From Bostrychus sinensis (Eukaryota; Chordata; Actinopteri; Gobiiformes; Eleotridae): a stretch of 64,000 bases of DNA. Below, piece by piece: positions 63,440-64,000 of this stretch; position 1 is the stretch's first letter, and each line of letters begins with the position of its first letter. The stretch spans positions 18,677,403 to 18,741,402 of the forward strand of contig CM036243.1 of the NCBI GenBank assembly GCA_020698575.1, given 5' to 3'. The translations under genes were made by a program, and so were the position numbers. The notes beneath the pieces were generated by a model that did no database searches, was not told the DNA's origin, and saw nothing but the letters and a program-made list of their open reading frames with translations.

Positions 63440-63600
63440 AATTCAGTATCTCATAAAGTTAGAATATTAAATAATTATCAAAATCATCCCAATTAAAATA
63501 AATAAATACTTGAAATTATTTACTCTGTGTGTACTGAATCTATGTCATATATTTTTTTTTTAGTTTTAAGTACTGAAATAAATTTAGTTTAACAATATTC
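63440..63600 (+). repeat. Dispersed family E, copy 2
   Basis: Shows cagtatctcataaagttaga, gtgtgtactgaatctatgtc and tactgaaataaatttagttt. Same orientation as the copy at 52722. Confidence 0.55.
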
Positions 63601-64000
63601 TGTTATTTTTTTTCTCTGTATGCTCTGTATGTCATATCCATTATTAAATGATTTGGTCTTGAATTTTTGAACTAATAAGAAATGTTTGCATTTATTTGCC
63701 TAGATGTGGAGAATCAAGCTGAAAAAAATAAGATTTAGGAGGCTCAGGACAGGTTAATACTATACAATTACAGTAGGAGGTAGGCCTTGAGTGAGTTGTC
63801 AGGCAAATATTTGCACACACATTAGCAAAAAGGAGCCAGACACGGTGCTGTCAGTAATCAAAATCCACTTAGCACTATACATGTTTGAACTTATCTTTGT
63901 TCTGCCTGTTTTATTGTTCTGAGCTAAATTTCACAATACAGCCCTAGATCATCTTAAGGCACGTGTTTCATTTTCATCCTGGGGTGGTTAGAATACAAAC

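Larger units (their letters stand above)
62408..64000 (-). other. sept9 intron, partial (runs off the window)
   Basis: I searched the minus strand for the expected upstream exon ending in a hydrophobic Val-Val-Gly strand before the P-loop and found none, so this is intron to the window edge. It contains two dispersed repeat copies (62795-62935 and 63440-63600). Confidence 0.75.

Noticed and set aside
62408..64000. Search for the next upstream septin exon
   Set aside because: No minus-strand segment encodes the expected strand before the P-loop with a donor site; the exon must lie outside the window.

Overview
The window is nuclear DNA from a vertebrate, almost certainly a teleost fish. The support is one split gene with consensus GT-AG introns whose protein is a vertebrate septin, a near-complete fish-type Tc1 transposon, LINE 3' fragments of teleost type, many short inverted-repeat DNA elements, long microsatellites and an AT-rich intergenic background. 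No species can be named from the sequence. There is nothing prokaryotic or viral, and no CRISPR array.

Right part (about 52.4-64 kb, minus strand): the last eight coding exons of a septin of the SEPT3/9/12 group, best matched to septin 9. They encode the GTPase core from the Walker A loop to the stop codon, 301 residues in the frame that joins all exons. The exons are 62279-62407, 62065-62146, 61331-61468, 58466-58583, 55613-55708, 55385-55481, 53097-53148 and 52441-52636; all phases agree. The 5' exons lie beyond the right edge. The C-terminal tail is odd: the frame that looks like a septin 9 ending is shifted by one base from the frame that the splicing delivers.

Left and middle part (1-52.4 kb): no host protein-coding exon could be recognised. 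It is the flank downstream of the septin gene. It holds a 1.58-kb Tc1 element with TA target duplication (35863-37441), two LINE fragments (13735-14338 and about 18300-19127), a Tc1 left-end fragment (15474-15751) beside a hAT-like end, several non-autonomous elements with terminal inverted repeats, and a dispersed repeat family containing a tRNA-like segment, seen in at least eight copies including copies inside the septin gene. It also holds a perfect 700-bp GATA array (175 units) and a perfect 60-bp palindrome with head-to-head telomere-like repeats. Between the repeats are non-repetitive stretches rich in ATTA cores and octamer motifs that could be conserved regulatory DNA of neighbouring genes; this is inference only.

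I found no convincing new biological system. The items most worth checking are the septin tail frame, the telomere-like palindrome, the paired octamer inverted repeat and the large foldback elements.
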